DNA of 64,000 bases, taken from NCBI RefSeq assembly GCF_037478005.1, contig NZ_CP144164.1, positions 1-64,000 of the forward strand. The letters run 5' to 3'. This document shows, piece after piece, positions 12,974 to 22,935 of this stretch (the stretch's first letter is position 1; each line of letters opens with the position of its first letter). Made by a program: the position numbers and the translations under genes. The DNA comes from Alteromonas sp. M12. Lineage in GTDB: Bacteria > Pseudomonadota > Gammaproteobacteria > Enterobacterales > Alteromonadaceae. The notes beneath the pieces are model-generated. The model had not been told where the DNA came from. It saw only the letters and a list, made by a program, of their open reading frames with translations, and ran no database searches.

Positions 12974-13594
12974 GTGAGTCATTACAGTCACGCCAAGTTT
13001 GTTACCAGTGCCCCAGATATCAATCATCTTGAACAAGACGAGGGCAACGAAGTCGCTTTTGCCGGTCGTTCAAACGCGGGAAAATCCAGTGCCCTAAATC
13101 GTCTTACCCGTCAAAAAAGTTTAGCAAGAACCAGTAAAACACCAGGCCGAACACAGTTAATCAATGTATTTGAGATTGAAGAAGGGCGAAGATTAGTAGA
13201 TTTGCCTGGTTATGGTTATGCCAAAGTACCTTTGGATATGAAACTTAAATGGCAAAAAGCCCTAGGTGAATATTTACAAGTACGCAAAAGTCTTGCTGGA
13301 TTAGTGGTGTTAATGGACATCCGTCATCCTTTCAAAGATTTAGATCAACAATTGATTTACTGGGCAGTGGAGCGCAACTTGCCTGTATTAGCGTTGTTAA
13401 CAAAGGCTGACAAGCTAAAGGCGGGAAAACGTAAAGCACAACTATTAATGGCAAGAGAAGCGTCTATGGCGTTTTGTGGTGACGTTACAGTGCATGTTTT
13501 TTCTTCATTAAATGGTCTAGGCCTGGACAACGTTGAAAGAGTATTAGATGAATGGTTGGGTTTTGCTGATAAAGAAAAACCTATCGAGGGTTAA
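12974..13594 (+). CDS. engB: Ribosome-biogenesis GTPase EngB (YihA/YsxC)
   Basis: Essential GTPase needed for late 50S subunit assembly. G motifs are visible: G1 GRSNAGKS at 31-38, G3 DLPGYGYAK near 76-84 and G4 TKAD near 141-144. The 206 residues match the family. The start is a GTG preceded by AAAGAGAG. The order polA-spf-engB, with engB convergent to the other two, is the same as in E. coli. Confidence 0.96.
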   Translation: MSHYSHAKFVTSAPDINHLEQDEGNEVAFAGRSNAGKSSALNRLTRQKSLARTSKTPGRTQLINVFEIEEGRRLVDLPGYGYAKVPLDMKLKWQKALGEYLQVRKSLAGLVVLMDIRHPFKDLDQQLIYWAVERNLPVLALLTKADKLKAGKRKAQLLMAREASMAFCGDVTVHVFSSLNGLGLDNVERVLDEWLGFADKEKPIEG

Positions 13595-13607
13595 TTTACT
13601 TTTTAGA

Positions 13608-13636
13608 TAAAAAAAAGCCCCTTCAAAAGAAGGGGC
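13608..13636 (-). terminator. Leftward terminator with no obvious gene
   Basis: GCCCCTTC, loop AAAA and GAAGGGGC form a stable hairpin. Its T-run lies on the minus-strand side (the plus-strand A-tract ending at 13616), so it stops leftward transcription. Spot 42 already has its own terminator at 13899, so this is either a backup protecting engB from antisense transcription or the end of a further small RNA. Confidence 0.65.
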
Positions 13637-13898
13637 ACAGGATAGAGAGAAAACACATAAAAACCGTATATTCAGAGTAGCTCATTTCAATAAAGTTCAC
13701 CGCTTTGTAAAAAAATTCCTGTTTTATTGATAATTTCAAATTCGAGTTTTCGAAAACTAATAAATTCAAACTGCTCTCATCTTGATTATTTGATGGCTGC
13801 GAGTCTATTCAGCATTTGATGTGCAGGCGTTTAATAGCAAATTAAAAAGGTCTTAGTTATAGCTGATAGTGTTAGGCTGGGACGGTTCTAAAAGGCAT

Positions 13899-13973
13899 AA
13901 AAAAACCCCAGCAAATTGCTGGGGTCGAAAGCAAAGGTATATCTAACTTAATAAGTTAACCTCTGTACCCTAC
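13899..13973 (-). ncRNA. spf: Spot 42 RNA
   Basis: The minus strand reads GTAGGGTACAGAGGTTAAC from 13973, identical over its first 15 bases to the 5' end of E. coli Spot 42. It ends in a terminator (stem CCCCAGCA/TGCTGGGG) followed by seven T. Spot 42 is an Hfq-dependent RNA that represses secondary carbon metabolism genes and in E. coli is itself repressed by CRP-cAMP. At about 75 nt it is shorter than the 109-nt E. coli RNA; the middle is reduced to one small AT-rich hairpin (AACTT/AAGTT). Its place between polA and engB is the conserved location. Confidence 0.93.
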
Positions 13974-13980
13974 AAAGCTC

Positions 13981-14008
13981 ATTCTAGCTATGGAATTGAA
14001 AAAATCAA
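13981..14008 (-). promoter_or_regulatory. Spot 42 promoter
   Basis: On the minus strand, -35 TTGATT (14003-14008), a 16-base spacer and -10 TAGAAT (13981-13986) end seven bases before the GTAGGG start. An inverted repeat TGTAAT-ATT-ATTACA (14016-14030), centred near -50, could be a regulator site. It does not match the CRP consensus. Confidence 0.8.
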
Positions 14009-14066
14009 ATATTTTTGTAATATTATTACAGAAATAATCGGATTTAGATTAGATTTAAGCACTTTA

Positions 14067-16847
14067 TTAATGCGCTTCATCCCAATTCTCACCCTCTCCA
14101 GCCTCTACTATTAAAGGTACTGATAGGTCACAGGCGTTCTCCATCAAGGTTATTATGGATTGTGTGTTTTCTTTTATGTTTTGTTCTTTTATTTCAAAAA
14201 CAAGTTCATCGTGTACCTGCATGATCATTTGCACATCGTCATTTTTCAGGCTCTCGATCCAATCATCTACCTTCAACATGGCCATTTTAATAATATCGGC
14301 CGCGGTTCCTTGCATAGGTGCATTAATCGCAGCTCGTTCAGCGCCTTGTCGTCTCATGCCATTACTTGCGTTGATATCTGGAAGGTATAAACGTCGACCG
14401 AACACGGTAGAAACGAAACCGTCTTCTTTTGCAGCTACTCGGGTCTGTTCCATATATTTTAATACGCCAGGGTATCGCTCAAAGTACAAATTCATGTACT
14501 TTTGTGCATCTTGCCTTGGAATATTTAATTGTCTGGCTAAACCGAACGCAGACATCCCATAAATTAACCCAAAGTTAATCGCCTTAGCACTTCGTCTTTG
14601 CTCTGTAGTAACATTTTCTAGAGCGACTCCAAATACCTCAGCAGCCGTGGCCTTATGCACATCTTTACCGGAAGAAAAAGCGTCCAAAAGCCCTTTATCT
14701 TCTGACAGATGCGCCATTATTCTTAATTCAATTTGAGAATAATCGGCTGCGACAATTTTATAACCTTTTCGCGCGACAAAGGCCTGCCTAACTTTTCTGC
14801 CTTCTTCGGTTCTGATTGGGATATTTTGTAGATTTGGTTCGGTGGATGATAAACGTCCTGTGGCTGCAATCGCCTGATGATAACTAGTGTGCACTCTACC
14901 TGTTCTAGGGTTTATCATCTTAGGTAGTTTATCTGTATAGGTATTCTTTAGTTTGGTTAGCCCTCTAAATTCCATCAAAAGTTTCGGCAAAGGATAGTTT
15001 AAAGCGAGTTCTTGAAGTACTTCCTCAGCAGTAGATGGTGCGCCTTTTGGGGTCTTTTTCAAGACCGGCAAATCTAGCTTATTAAATAAAATTTCCTGCA
15101 ATTGTTTGGTTGAACCAAGATTAAACTCTTCGCCAGCCATTTCATGAACTTCTTTTTCCAATTGCATAATACGAGAAGCTAAATTTTGACTCTGTTGCAA
15201 TAAGGTTTGACTATCAATTAACACGCCTCTTTGTTCCATTTTAGCTAACACCGATGCCAGCGGGACTTCAATGTCGAGTAATACGTGTTTTAGTGATTCG
15301 TGTTCACACAGCTTTGGCCACAACTCTTGGTGCAAGCGTAAAGTAACATCTGCGTCTTCAGCGGCATAAGGGGAAGCTTTTTCTAGCGGTATTTGATTAA
15401 AGGTTAATTGTTTAGCGCCTTTACCTGCAATTTCTTCGAAACTAATTGCGTTATGTTGTAAGTAATACTTCGATAGGCTATCCATGTCGTGGCGTGTGGC
15501 CACGCTATTGAGGACGTAGGATTCAAGCATGGTATCGAATTCAATTCCGCGAAGTACAATATTGTAATTCGCTAATACATTTTTGTCGTACTTCAGGTGT
15601 TGTCCGACTTTTTTATGGGATTCACTTTCCAGCAAAGGTTTGAATTTTTCTAATACCATTGCGCGGTCTAGTTGTTCCGGTGCATCCAAATAGTCATGGG
15701 CTAAAGGCAGGTATGCAGCTTCGCCTGCCTTTACCGAAAATGACATACCGACTAATTCTGCCTCCATATAATTTAGGCTCGTTGTTTCGGTATCAAAGGC
15801 AAACAATTCAGCTTGTTCTAAACGGCTTAGCCAATCCTCTAATTCGGCTTCGGTTAATATTGTGGTGTAAGCTGTTTCTTCAACTTTTGGAGGAGTATTA
15901 ACGTCTGTTTCATCTACTTTCGCCGTGGCACTGGCAGATTTATTCGCTGAATTCAGTATACTGCGGCCGTCAGTTGCTTCGGCTAACCAACGTTTAAACT
16001 CGTATTCCTTAAACAGCTCTACTAACTCTTCATGTGCCGGTGGTGTGGGGCTGAGTTCAGTCGGTCCAAATTCGAGCTTCACATCAAGTTTAATGGTGGC
16101 AAGTTCATAAGAAAGTCGTGCTTGAGTTTCAAATTCACGCATCTTGTCGGCCATTTTCTTAGCGCCTCTAAACTCAAGCTCTGCAATCTTATCTAAATTT
16201 TTATAGATTTCATCAATGCTGCCAATACCTTGTAGCAAGCCTAAAGCGCTTTTATCGCCCACCCCTGGAACACCTGGAATATTATCCACTTTGTCGCCTT
16301 TGAGCGCTAAAAAGTCGATTATTAAATTGGCAGGTATGCCAAATTTTTCGATTACACCGTCTTTATCCATGATGTGGTTGTTCATGGTGTTAATTAACGT
16401 AACGTGTTCATTAACCAGTTGAGCCATATCTTTATCGCCGGTGCTGATCAGGGTAGGGATGCCTTGTTCAGTGGCTTGTTGCGCTAAGGTGCCAATTACA
16501 TCGTCGGCTTCAACCCCATCTTCAACAATCAAAGGTAACCCCATTGCTTTAATGATGGCATGTAAAGGTGCAATCTGACTTCTCAATTCATCAGGCATGG
16601 GCGGGCGGTTGGCTTTATATTCAGGATAAATATCATCTCTAAAGGTTTTCCCTTTAGCATCAAAAATGACAGCCATATGCGTAGGTGAATATTGCTGTAT
16701 AAGGCTGCGTAACATATTAACTACGCCGTAGATTGCACCCGTATCTTGACCCTTCGAATTGGTTAACGGCGGCATGCCGTGGAACGCTCTAAAAAGATAA
16801 GATGAGCCATCTACAAGGATAAAAGGATTGTTTGGAACCGATGCCAT
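14067..16847 (-). CDS. polA: DNA polymerase I
   Basis: Repair polymerase that removes RNA primers and fills gaps. The 926 residues have all three activities: the 5'-3' flap nuclease (about 1-290, with [12 protein letters not shown] and [12 protein letters not shown]), the 3'-5' proofreading domain with DTE at D352 and E354 retained, and the polymerase with motif A DYSQIELR from D702, motif [15 protein letters not shown], and motif C VHDE with D880. E. coli Pol I has 928 residues. A cluster of DnaA boxes lies 77-230 bases upstream of the start codon. Confidence 0.98.
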   Translation of the reverse strand: MASVPNNPFILVDGSSYLFRAFHGMPPLTNSKGQDTGAIYGVVNMLRSLIQQYSPTHMAVIFDAKGKTFRDDIYPEYKANRPPMPDELRSQIAPLHAIIKAMGLPLIVEDGVEADDVIGTLAQQATEQGIPTLISTGDKDMAQLVNEHVTLINTMNNHIMDKDGVIEKFGIPANLIIDFLALKGDKVDNIPGVPGVGDKSALGLLQGIGSIDEIYKNLDKIAELEFRGAKKMADKMREFETQARLSYELATIKLDVKLEFGPTELSPTPPAHEELVELFKEYEFKRWLAEATDGRSILNSANKSASATAKVDETDVNTPPKVEETAYTTILTEAELEDWLSRLEQAELFAFDTETTSLNYMEAELVGMSFSVKAGEAAYLPLAHDYLDAPEQLDRAMVLEKFKPLLESESHKKVGQHLKYDKNVLANYNIVLRGIEFDTMLESYVLNSVATRHDMDSLSKYYLQHNAISFEEIAGKGAKQLTFNQIPLEKASPYAAEDADVTLRLHQELWPKLCEHESLKHVLLDIEVPLASVLAKMEQRGVLIDSQTLLQQSQNLASRIMQLEKEVHEMAGEEFNLGSTKQLQEILFNKLDLPVLKKTPKGAPSTAEEVLQELALNYPLPKLLMEFRGLTKLKNTYTDKLPKMINPRTGRVHTSYHQAIAATGRLSSTEPNLQNIPIRTEEGRKVRQAFVARKGYKIVAADYSQIELRIMAHLSEDKGLLDAFSSGKDVHKATAAEVFGVALENVTTEQRRSAKAINFGLIYGMSAFGLARQLNIPRQDAQKYMNLYFERYPGVLKYMEQTRVAAKEDGFVSTVFGRRLYLPDINASNGMRRQGAERAAINAPMQGTAADIIKMAMLKVDDWIESLKNDDVQMIMQVHDELVFEIKEQNIKENTQSIITLMENACDLSVPLIVEAGEGENWDEAH

Positions 16848-16923
16848 AGAAGAGATCCATATTGATTAAGCTGGAAAAGGCGTCAGAATGCCACATAAAG
16901 GCTTTAGCATCTACCACCAAAGT

Positions 16924-17076
16924 TGTGGATAACTTTGTAGATAAAAAGTATCACGCACGGTTAAACGCATCAAAAATAAATCTTTTCAATGTGTTCAAAG
17001 CCTTATCGGCTGTACTTTTCGTTATTAAGGAGAAAGAATATCCTTTAACATATTTTTTTTATTATCTTGTGGATAA
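16924..17076 (-). promoter_or_regulatory. DnaA-box cluster upstream of polA
   Basis: TTATCCACA, the perfect DnaA box, occurs twice on the minus strand (16924-16932 and 17068-17076). A one-mismatch box, TTATCTACA (16936-16944), lies in between, all in AT-rich DNA 77-230 bases before the polA ATG. DnaA regulation of polA or a DnaA-titrating site is possible; either is inference. Confidence 0.65.
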
Positions 17077-17453
17077 CTTTTTTATTCTAGAGAGCTTTAT
17101 TGTAAATAGCTTATTCTAGATTGTTGTTTCTAGCATGGGCTGGTTTGTCGTCCCAACTTGATCTAGCAGTTCTTACAGCTTAAAAACAATTAAGATTGTA
17201 AAACTGGACTGCTCTAATAAGTTCCATTTATCGCGGCAAATCGACAGATTCTGATTAGCTGAAAATCGAGCAGGGCGGTAATGTACCACATAAAAAACAA
17301 TAGGGAAGGTTCTGGCTTAAACTATTTTTGAATCAAAACTTGAGGGTTAAAATACACATTTGCATAAGCCACAAAAACAAAGGGCTAGCGTCTAGCGATT
17401 TATCAATTTCAAGTTCTTTGTACAGTAAAAATAATTAAAAAATATAACTCGTA

Positions 17454-17467
17454 TGTTAGCGCTTACA
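17454..17467. promoter_or_regulatory. LacI-type operator-like palindrome
   Basis: TGTTAGCGCTTACA differs by one base from the perfect operator TGTTAGCGCTAACA found at the xylanase promoter at 41130. It lies about 340 bases before trkH with no sugar gene nearby, so its function is unclear. Confidence 0.35.
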
Positions 17468-17782
17468 AACTTTCGGTTTTAGCGCTGCTTACCTGCCAAT
17501 GAATCTACATTTTGCATGCTTGGTAGGGGCGGAGATCTATCAAAAATGTTGGTCGTCAGATTTTAACTATTAGTTAAAATGCTCTCAAAAGGGCAGTTTT
17601 ACCTCAGCCCAAGGTCGCAAGCTCAACAAAAACAACATTTTAAACCTAGATTAATTACAATTAGTACTTTAGATTTGTAAGCTTGCAGATGATAATTGCA
17701 TAAATAACCAAACATTAAATATACAAGGCTTGGTCTTGTTAGAGATACAACAAATATGAATCCAAATTACCGGTGCGACCAA

Positions 17783-17800
17783 CGGCCTCAAAATAGGCCG
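17783..17800 (+). promoter_or_regulatory. Hairpin at the trkH ribosome-binding region
   Basis: CGGCCT and AGGCCG form a 6-bp GC-rich stem with a CAAAAT loop where the Shine-Dalgarno would be expected. Confidence 0.35.
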
Positions 17801-17808
17801 AATACGCA

Positions 17809-19263
17809 ATGATGCAATACCGCACTATCATTCGTATTCTGGGGTTATTGGTCGCATTGTTCAGCTCAACAATGTTGTTTCCTGCAACTATCTCATTGAT
17901 TTTTGAAGATGGCAGTGGGCTGCCATTCATACTTGCATTCTTTTTAATCTTATTCACTGGCTTAGCAATTTGGTATCCCAATAGACGTCACCGAAATGAC
18001 TTACGTGCAAAAGAAGGGTTTTTAATTGTCGTTTTGTTTTGGGTGGTGTTGGCCAGTTTTGGTGCCTTTCCATTTCTGTTGCTCGATCAACCCAGAATGA
18101 CGGTTACAGATGCGTTTTTCGAGTCATTTTCGGCATTAACGACAACGGGGGCCACCGTTATTGAAGGGATCGAATACCTACCTAAATCTGTTCAGTTTTA
18201 TCGTCAACAACTACAATGGTTAGGCGGGATGGGGATAATTGTACTTGCCGTAGCTATTCTGCCCATTCTAGGGGTAGGGGGTATGCAGCTTTATCGTGCT
18301 GAGACTCCTGGCCCAGTTAAAGATTCTAAAATGACACCTCGGATTGCAGATACTGCAAAACACTTGTGGTACATCTACCTTGCTCTTACCGTAGCTTGTT
18401 CAATCGCCTATTGGGTTGCTGGTATGGATTGGTTTGACGCCATTTGTCACTCATTTTCGACTATCGCCATCGGCGGATTCTCGACTTACGACGCAAGCTT
18501 AGGTCATTTTAACAGCCCAGTTATCAATCTTATCTGTGTGGTTTTTTTATGGATTGCAGCATTAAATTTCGCCTTGCACTACGCTGCAGCCAGCGGACGT
18601 TCGTTGCGAGGATATATCTATGATCCAGAATTTAAGGCCTTCTTTTTCATTCAGTTCGTATTGATTCTGGTGTGTTTTTTGGTTTTGGTAAACCACCAGA
18701 TATTTGGCACCGCAGAAACCGCTTTTAATCAGGCAATATTCCAAGCCGTATCTATTAGTACCACGGCTGGGTTTGTGACCACTGATTTTACCAGTTGGCC
18801 GGTATTCCTACCTATATTATTAATTTTTTCCAGTTTCATCGGTGGCTGTGCTGGCTCAACGGGTGGAGGATTAAAAGTCATTCGCGTTTTCCTTTTATAC
18901 CTGCAAGGTAAACGAGAAGTTGAAAGGTTGATACATCCCAAAGCGGTATATTCTGTAAAGTTAGGGGATAGACTTATGCCTGAGCGAGTCGTAGAAGCTG
19001 TGTGGGGGTTCTTTTCTGCTTATGCGATGATATTTGTGGTCATTATGATCGGCTTGATAGCCACAGGTATGGATAATTTAACGGCGTTTTCTGCTACCGC
19101 TGCAACACTTAACAATTTAGGTCCAGGGCTGGGTACAGTGGCCGGTACTTTTGCTGATGTTTCTGATTCAGGGAAGTGGTTGTTAATTATTGCGATGTTA
19201 TTTGGACGACTTGAAGTGTTTTCTCTATTAGTCTTATTCTCTCCAACATTCTGGCGTAGCTAA
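17809..19263 (+). CDS. trkH: Trk potassium uptake protein TrkH
   Basis: Inner-membrane K+ channel-like transporter that works with the NAD-binding regulator TrkA, encoded at 21534-22913. The 484 residues (E. coli 483) are strongly hydrophobic. The four selectivity-filter loops are visible as TTTGATV, IGGFSTY, TTAGFVT and NLGPGLG. Two in-frame ATGs (17809 and 17812) are adjacent, with no clear Shine-Dalgarno. A small hairpin (17783-17800) ends 8 bases before the start and could limit translation. Confidence 0.96.
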   Translation: MMQYRTIIRILGLLVALFSSTMLFPATISLIFEDGSGLPFILAFFLILFTGLAIWYPNRRHRNDLRAKEGFLIVVLFWVVLASFGAFPFLLLDQPRMTVTDAFFESFSALTTTGATVIEGIEYLPKSVQFYRQQLQWLGGMGIIVLAVAILPILGVGGMQLYRAETPGPVKDSKMTPRIADTAKHLWYIYLALTVACSIAYWVAGMDWFDAICHSFSTIAIGGFSTYDASLGHFNSPVINLICVVFLWIAALNFALHYAAASGRSLRGYIYDPEFKAFFFIQFVLILVCFLVLVNHQIFGTAETAFNQAIFQAVSISTTAGFVTTDFTSWPVFLPILLIFSSFIGGCAGSTGGGLKVIRVFLLYLQGKREVERLIHPKAVYSVKLGDRLMPERVVEAVWGFFSAYAMIFVVIMIGLIATGMDNLTAFSATAATLNNLGPGLGTVAGTFADVSDSGKWLLIIAMLFGRLEVFSLLVLFSPTFWRS

Positions 19264-19504
19264 TCTAAAAAGACACATAAACTTTGATAGCTGCGCGGAG
19301 ACTGATACTAGCAGTCTCAATTTATCTTCTTTCTAGCGTAAAACCGGACCTATGGGTAGATGCTATGTCAACTTGGGATGATGCAGTGTGAGTCTGAGTG
19401 AGATAAGAAGCGATGTTTGAATACGTTATTGGGTATACAAAACATCGCTGATTTGAATAGTATGGTTTAGGCATACACTAGAATCGTATGCCTAGCAGTA
19501 AAAT

Positions 19505-20248
19505 TTAGAAAAATGACGCCATTGCATATGCTGTTTTATCAAACATAGTAGGTTGTGCTTCTTCTAACTCTAAATTGGCTTTATTCGCTGTAGTGACTAC
19601 TCTGGTGCGATATTCTTTTTGATTCGTTGCTTCTGAATAGGTTTGCGTGGTAGCACCATCATCAGATATTTTGGTGTTAATTTTTGAATCTCTGCGGACC
19701 AAAACGCCAGAACGTGCACGTTCCTTTATTTGAATATCAGCGACTAATAAAAAAGTCACATCTTTAACAAATGCGTTTGCTGCGGTAGACACTAACCCAC
19801 CAACAAGACCACCTGCTGCTGCATCACGATAACCACCTCCAGCGGCATAACCTAGCGCAGACCCTGCGGCTACACCTTCAAAACCAGTTCTTAGGTAGTT
19901 CGCTGCTGCTGTGGGTGAAGCCTTTTCGAGGTTCCGTACAAACACACTCATTGAAAATTGTGCATCTTCTGGACTGTCTACAAATGAGTAACCATTTCCA
20001 CTGCCTGAAATTTGCGATACTAATGCTTCACGAAACGCATTTCGGTCAAATTCCATTACTGCAGAACGAACTTCAAGATATATTTTGCGTTTTTCAGGTG
20101 CCACAGCATCAACAAAGATTGAGGTACTTAATTTAGTTTGAACATCTAAATCTTTTTTGGCTATTGACGTATGCACAGCCGCACACCCAGACAACATGAG
20201 CGTGAGCATTGCGAATATCAAAAAATTGAAGTGTTGATTCCTTTTCAT
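19505..20248 (-). CDS. TraT-like outer-membrane lipoprotein
   Basis: Homologue of TraT, the F-plasmid surface-exclusion and complement-resistance lipoprotein. It has a type II signal with lipobox LSGC and acylated C22, then TraT-like features in order: KKDLDVQTKLS near 32-42, a Gly/Ala-rich hydrophobic core (GFEGVAAGSALGYAAGGG region) and a C-terminal half with KDVTFLLVADIQIKER, TNQKEYRTRVV and ANKANLELEEA. The 247 residues match the family length. No conjugation genes are nearby, so this is a chromosomal family member whose role may be surface shielding; that role is inferred. The small secreted protein at 20313 lies just upstream on the same strand. Confidence 0.88.
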   Translation of the reverse strand: MKRNQHFNFLIFAMLTLMLSGCAAVHTSIAKKDLDVQTKLSTSIFVDAVAPEKRKIYLEVRSAVMEFDRNAFREALVSQISGSGNGYSFVDSPEDAQFSMSVFVRNLEKASPTAAANYLRTGFEGVAAGSALGYAAGGGYRDAAAGGLVGGLVSTAANAFVKDVTFLLVADIQIKERARSGVLVRRDSKINTKISDDGATTQTYSEATNQKEYRTRVVTTANKANLELEEAQPTMFDKTAYAMASFF

Positions 20249-20312
20249 TTTTATAATTACCTTTTTAATGTTTATTAGTATTGTGTGGTGAGGTTAAATA
20301 AAAAAACTATTA

Positions 20313-20660
20313 TTAGTAATAACGTCCATAATATCGGTAATAATAACGACAGTTTCGATATTCTCTCCAATTATATCTAAGTAAATCTCGGCAGGTATAT
20401 CCTGGGCGCCAATTTTGTCCTGAATATTCCGCTGGTTTTACATTTTTTTCTAGCATGCTTTTTATATAAGCATCAACTTCTTCCGGCTTTTCTGCCAAAA
20501 ATGGTTTAGCCATTACTTCTTTATTTAATTGGGCTTGCATCTTGGCTAATTCGTCTGCGTCTGATTGCGGATCAGACCAACTGAATAGAGGTGTGAATAA
20601 CATTACAAATATACAAAAACGTGGGAAAGTGACTTTGTTTGAGAAAGTTTGAATATTCAT
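20313..20660 (-). CDS. Small secreted protein with Tyr/Arg-rich tail
   Basis: I do not recognise a family. The 115 residues have a long n-region and a hydrophobic segment ending near FSWS, suggesting export, then an acidic helical stretch. The C terminus is Arg/Tyr-rich (NCRYYYRYYGRYY) with two cysteines. The Shine-Dalgarno AAGGAGG is excellent, which supports a real gene. It lies 64 bases upstream of the TraT-like gene on the same strand, so the pair may be one unit. Confidence 0.75.
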   Translation of the reverse strand: MNIQTFSNKVTFPRFCIFVMLFTPLFSWSDPQSDADELAKMQAQLNKEVMAKPFLAEKPEEVDAYIKSMLEKNVKPAEYSGQNWRPGYTCRDLLRYNWREYRNCRYYYRYYGRYY

Positions 20661-20878
20661 AACTTTCCTCCTTAAAAGTTAAAATACAAAATTAAATACA
20701 ACGTATTAACAATACTATAGTTCAACATTGTTCATTTTAACACCAGTTTTTGATGAACTTAATGTTAAAATGATTTTTGTCATGCCGGTGAATATCCCTC
20801 ACCTAACAAGCTTCTATCTTTCAATAATCGCCAATTAAAAGCAGTATTATTAAAAGATAGAATGGAAATAGATTTATT

Positions 20879-21427
20879 TTAGTTGCCAGTTTGGCCCATT
20901 AAATTGCCGATACCTTGCATTAATAAGTCTTTAGCTTGCTTGCCTTCTTCTGTATCTAGATATGCTTTAGCTTGTTCTACATACTGCATAATCATTTCAG
21001 GTTTAAGACCTAGTGCTTCGAATTGTTTTTTCACTTCATTAATGGCTTTAACTGAGTCGTTGTACTCTGCAGCTTTGTCTAATAATGAACCTAGCCCATC
21101 AGTACTTTTTAACTCACTTACGTCAGGAGCGGCGCTGATAAGTTCGTTAATGCCTGGCAAAGTTTCAGATAACTGACTAAATTTGTCAGCGGTCAAATTA
21201 CCTTTTACATAATTAAACAATGAACCTAAGCCACCTTCTGCTTGTGATGAATCGACGTTCAAATTTTCAATTAGGCTGCCTACCATCGCACTCGTAGTTG
21301 GCACTGTTTCTTCCGCTTCTTCACTCATTCCAAACATACTTTTTAATGAATCAAACCAGCCTTCGGCATGAGATTGAGCTGAAAAAGTTAATGTAGCAAC
21401 AGTAAGTAAAATGGCAATATGTTTCAT
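20879..21427 (-). CDS. DUF2780 (VcgC/VcgE-like) secreted protein
   Basis: A 182-residue exported protein when started at the ATG at 21427, which gives a textbook signal peptide (MKHIAILLTVATLTFSAQSHA). A longer frame adds 24 residues before it and is rejected. The mature part is helical, with repeated GLGSL(F/L) segments and the run VKKQFEALGLKPEMI, matching DUF2780, first noted as VcgC/VcgE in Vibrio. Function is unknown. It follows trkA by about 100 bases on the same strand. Confidence 0.82.
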   Translation of the reverse strand: MKHIAILLTVATLTFSAQSHAEGWFDSLKSMFGMSEEAEETVPTTSAMVGSLIENLNVDSSQAEGGLGSLFNYVKGNLTADKFSQLSETLPGINELISAAPDVSELKSTDGLGSLLDKAAEYNDSVKAINEVKKQFEALGLKPEMIMQYVEQAKAYLDTEEGKQAKDLLMQGIGNLMGQTGN

Positions 21428-21533
21428 TTTTTTGTCTCTGTATAAAAGTTGAGGGTGTCTCAACAGGTTTAACTGCAATAATAGCGCAAAGTAGCACAAC
21501 TTATATTAATAAGGATATACAACTATTGTTTAA

Positions 21534-22913
21534 CTAACCAAAAAAGAATGCGCTGGGCTGGAATAATTTTTCCACATCTGAGATGAATTTTTTATCGACT
21601 AAAAACAAGATAACGTGGTCGTTCGCTTCGATTGATGTGGTGCTATGGGCGATAATAACTTCATCTTGGCGAACGATAGCGCCTATGGTTGTTCCTGGTG
21701 GTAACTTAATATCGCTTATTTTTTTGCCGATAACTTTCGAGGTGTTTTCATCACCATGGGCAATTGCTTCAATGGCTTCGGCTGCACCTCTACGTAATGA
21801 GTAAACATTGACTATGTCACCACGTCGGATATGGGTAAGCAGAGCAGATATCGTCGCTTGTTGTGGTGAAAATGCAATATCAATTTCGCCGCCTTGAACC
21901 AAGTCAACATAAGCACTTCTTTGGATCAATACCATGGCTTTTTGTGCACCCAGTCTCTTGGCTAACATGGCCGACATAATATTTGCTTCGTCGTCATTCG
22001 TTACCGCTATAAAAGCGTCAACTTGTTGCACATTCTCTTCTGTCAATAATTCATGGTCGGAAGCATCCCCACAAAAGACGATGGTTTTATCCAAATGTGC
22101 TGATAAGTATTTGGCTCGCTCTTGGGAGTATTCGATCAGTTTGACGTTATGATTGTGCTCTAATCGTTTAGCCAGTCCGGCGCCAATTAAACCTCCGCCA
22201 GCTATCATAATTCGTTTATAACTTGACTCTAATTTCTGCAGTTCGCTCATCACTGCTCTAATGTGTTTAGTTGCAGCGATAAAAAACACTTCATCATCGG
22301 CCTCAATGACGGTTGATGCCAACGGTCTTATTGGTTTTCCACGACGATAAATGGCAGCCACCCGAGTTTCAACATTGGGCATGTGTTCCCGCAGCGTAGA
22401 TAACGCGTGACCTACTAACAGGCCACCGTAATACGCCTTAACGGCGACTAAGCTTGCTTTACCATCGGCAAATTCCACGACTTGTAACGCACCTGGATAA
22501 TCAATCAAGCGCTTAATCGCTTTGGTGACTAATTGTTCTGGAGCGATTAGGTGGTCTACAGGAATATCTTGATGGTGAAACAATTTATCTTGATGAATAA
22601 TATATTGTTCGGAGCGAACTCGAGCAATTTTTGTGGGTGTATTGAAAAGAGAGTGGGCAACCTGACAGGCCATCATGTTACTTTCATCACTGTTGGTAAC
22701 AGCGATCAACATGTCTGCATCTTCGGCACCGGCTTTTGCTAAAATATCAGGGTGAGAGCCAACACCGTGTACTACGCGCAAATCCAGTCGGTCTTGCAAC
22801 GACCGCAAGGTATCTAGATCTGAATCAATTACGGTAATTTCGTTTTTTTCACCTACCAAGTTTTCGGCTAATGTACCGCCTACTTGACCAGCACCTAGAA
22901 TTATAATTTTCAT
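21534..22913 (-). CDS. trkA: Trk potassium uptake regulator TrkA
   Basis: Cytoplasmic NAD(H)-binding gating subunit of the Trk K+ system. The 459 residues contain two tandem RCK units, with Rossmann motifs GAGQVG at 7-12 and a second GGGLIGAG near 237-244, each followed by a TrkA-C domain. It lies 22 bases downstream of rsmB and completes the def-fmt-rsmB-trkA unit known from E. coli. Its partner trkH is 2.3 kb away on the other strand. Confidence 0.97.
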   Translation of the reverse strand: MKIIILGAGQVGGTLAENLVGEKNEITVIDSDLDTLRSLQDRLDLRVVHGVGSHPDILAKAGAEDADMLIAVTNSDESNMMACQVAHSLFNTPTKIARVRSEQYIIHQDKLFHHQDIPVDHLIAPEQLVTKAIKRLIDYPGALQVVEFADGKASLVAVKAYYGGLLVGHALSTLREHMPNVETRVAAIYRRGKPIRPLASTVIEADDEVFFIAATKHIRAVMSELQKLESSYKRIMIAGGGLIGAGLAKRLEHNHNVKLIEYSQERAKYLSAHLDKTIVFCGDASDHELLTEENVQQVDAFIAVTNDDEANIMSAMLAKRLGAQKAMVLIQRSAYVDLVQGGEIDIAFSPQQATISALLTHIRRGDIVNVYSLRRGAAEAIEAIAHGDENTSKVIGKKISDIKLPPGTTIGAIVRQDEVIIAHSTTSIEANDHVILFLVDKKFISDVEKLFQPSAFFFG

Positions 22914-22935
22914 GATGTGTTAATTTCGAAACAAT

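Larger units (their letters stand above)
16848..17808. other. 960-base gap without a convincing gene
   Basis: Between the divergent polA and trkH genes I see no supportable coding region. An 85-codon frame at 16862-17119 has Phe/Lys-rich AT-driven composition and no recognisable motif. The part near polA holds the DnaA-box cluster listed separately. A LacI-type half-conserved palindrome is at 17454-17467. The rest is AT-rich with no clear terminator or RNA. Confidence 0.6.

Noticed and set aside
16862..17119. 85-codon reading frame upstream of polA
   Set aside because: No family motif, composition driven by AT-rich DNA, and it overlaps the DnaA-box cluster.
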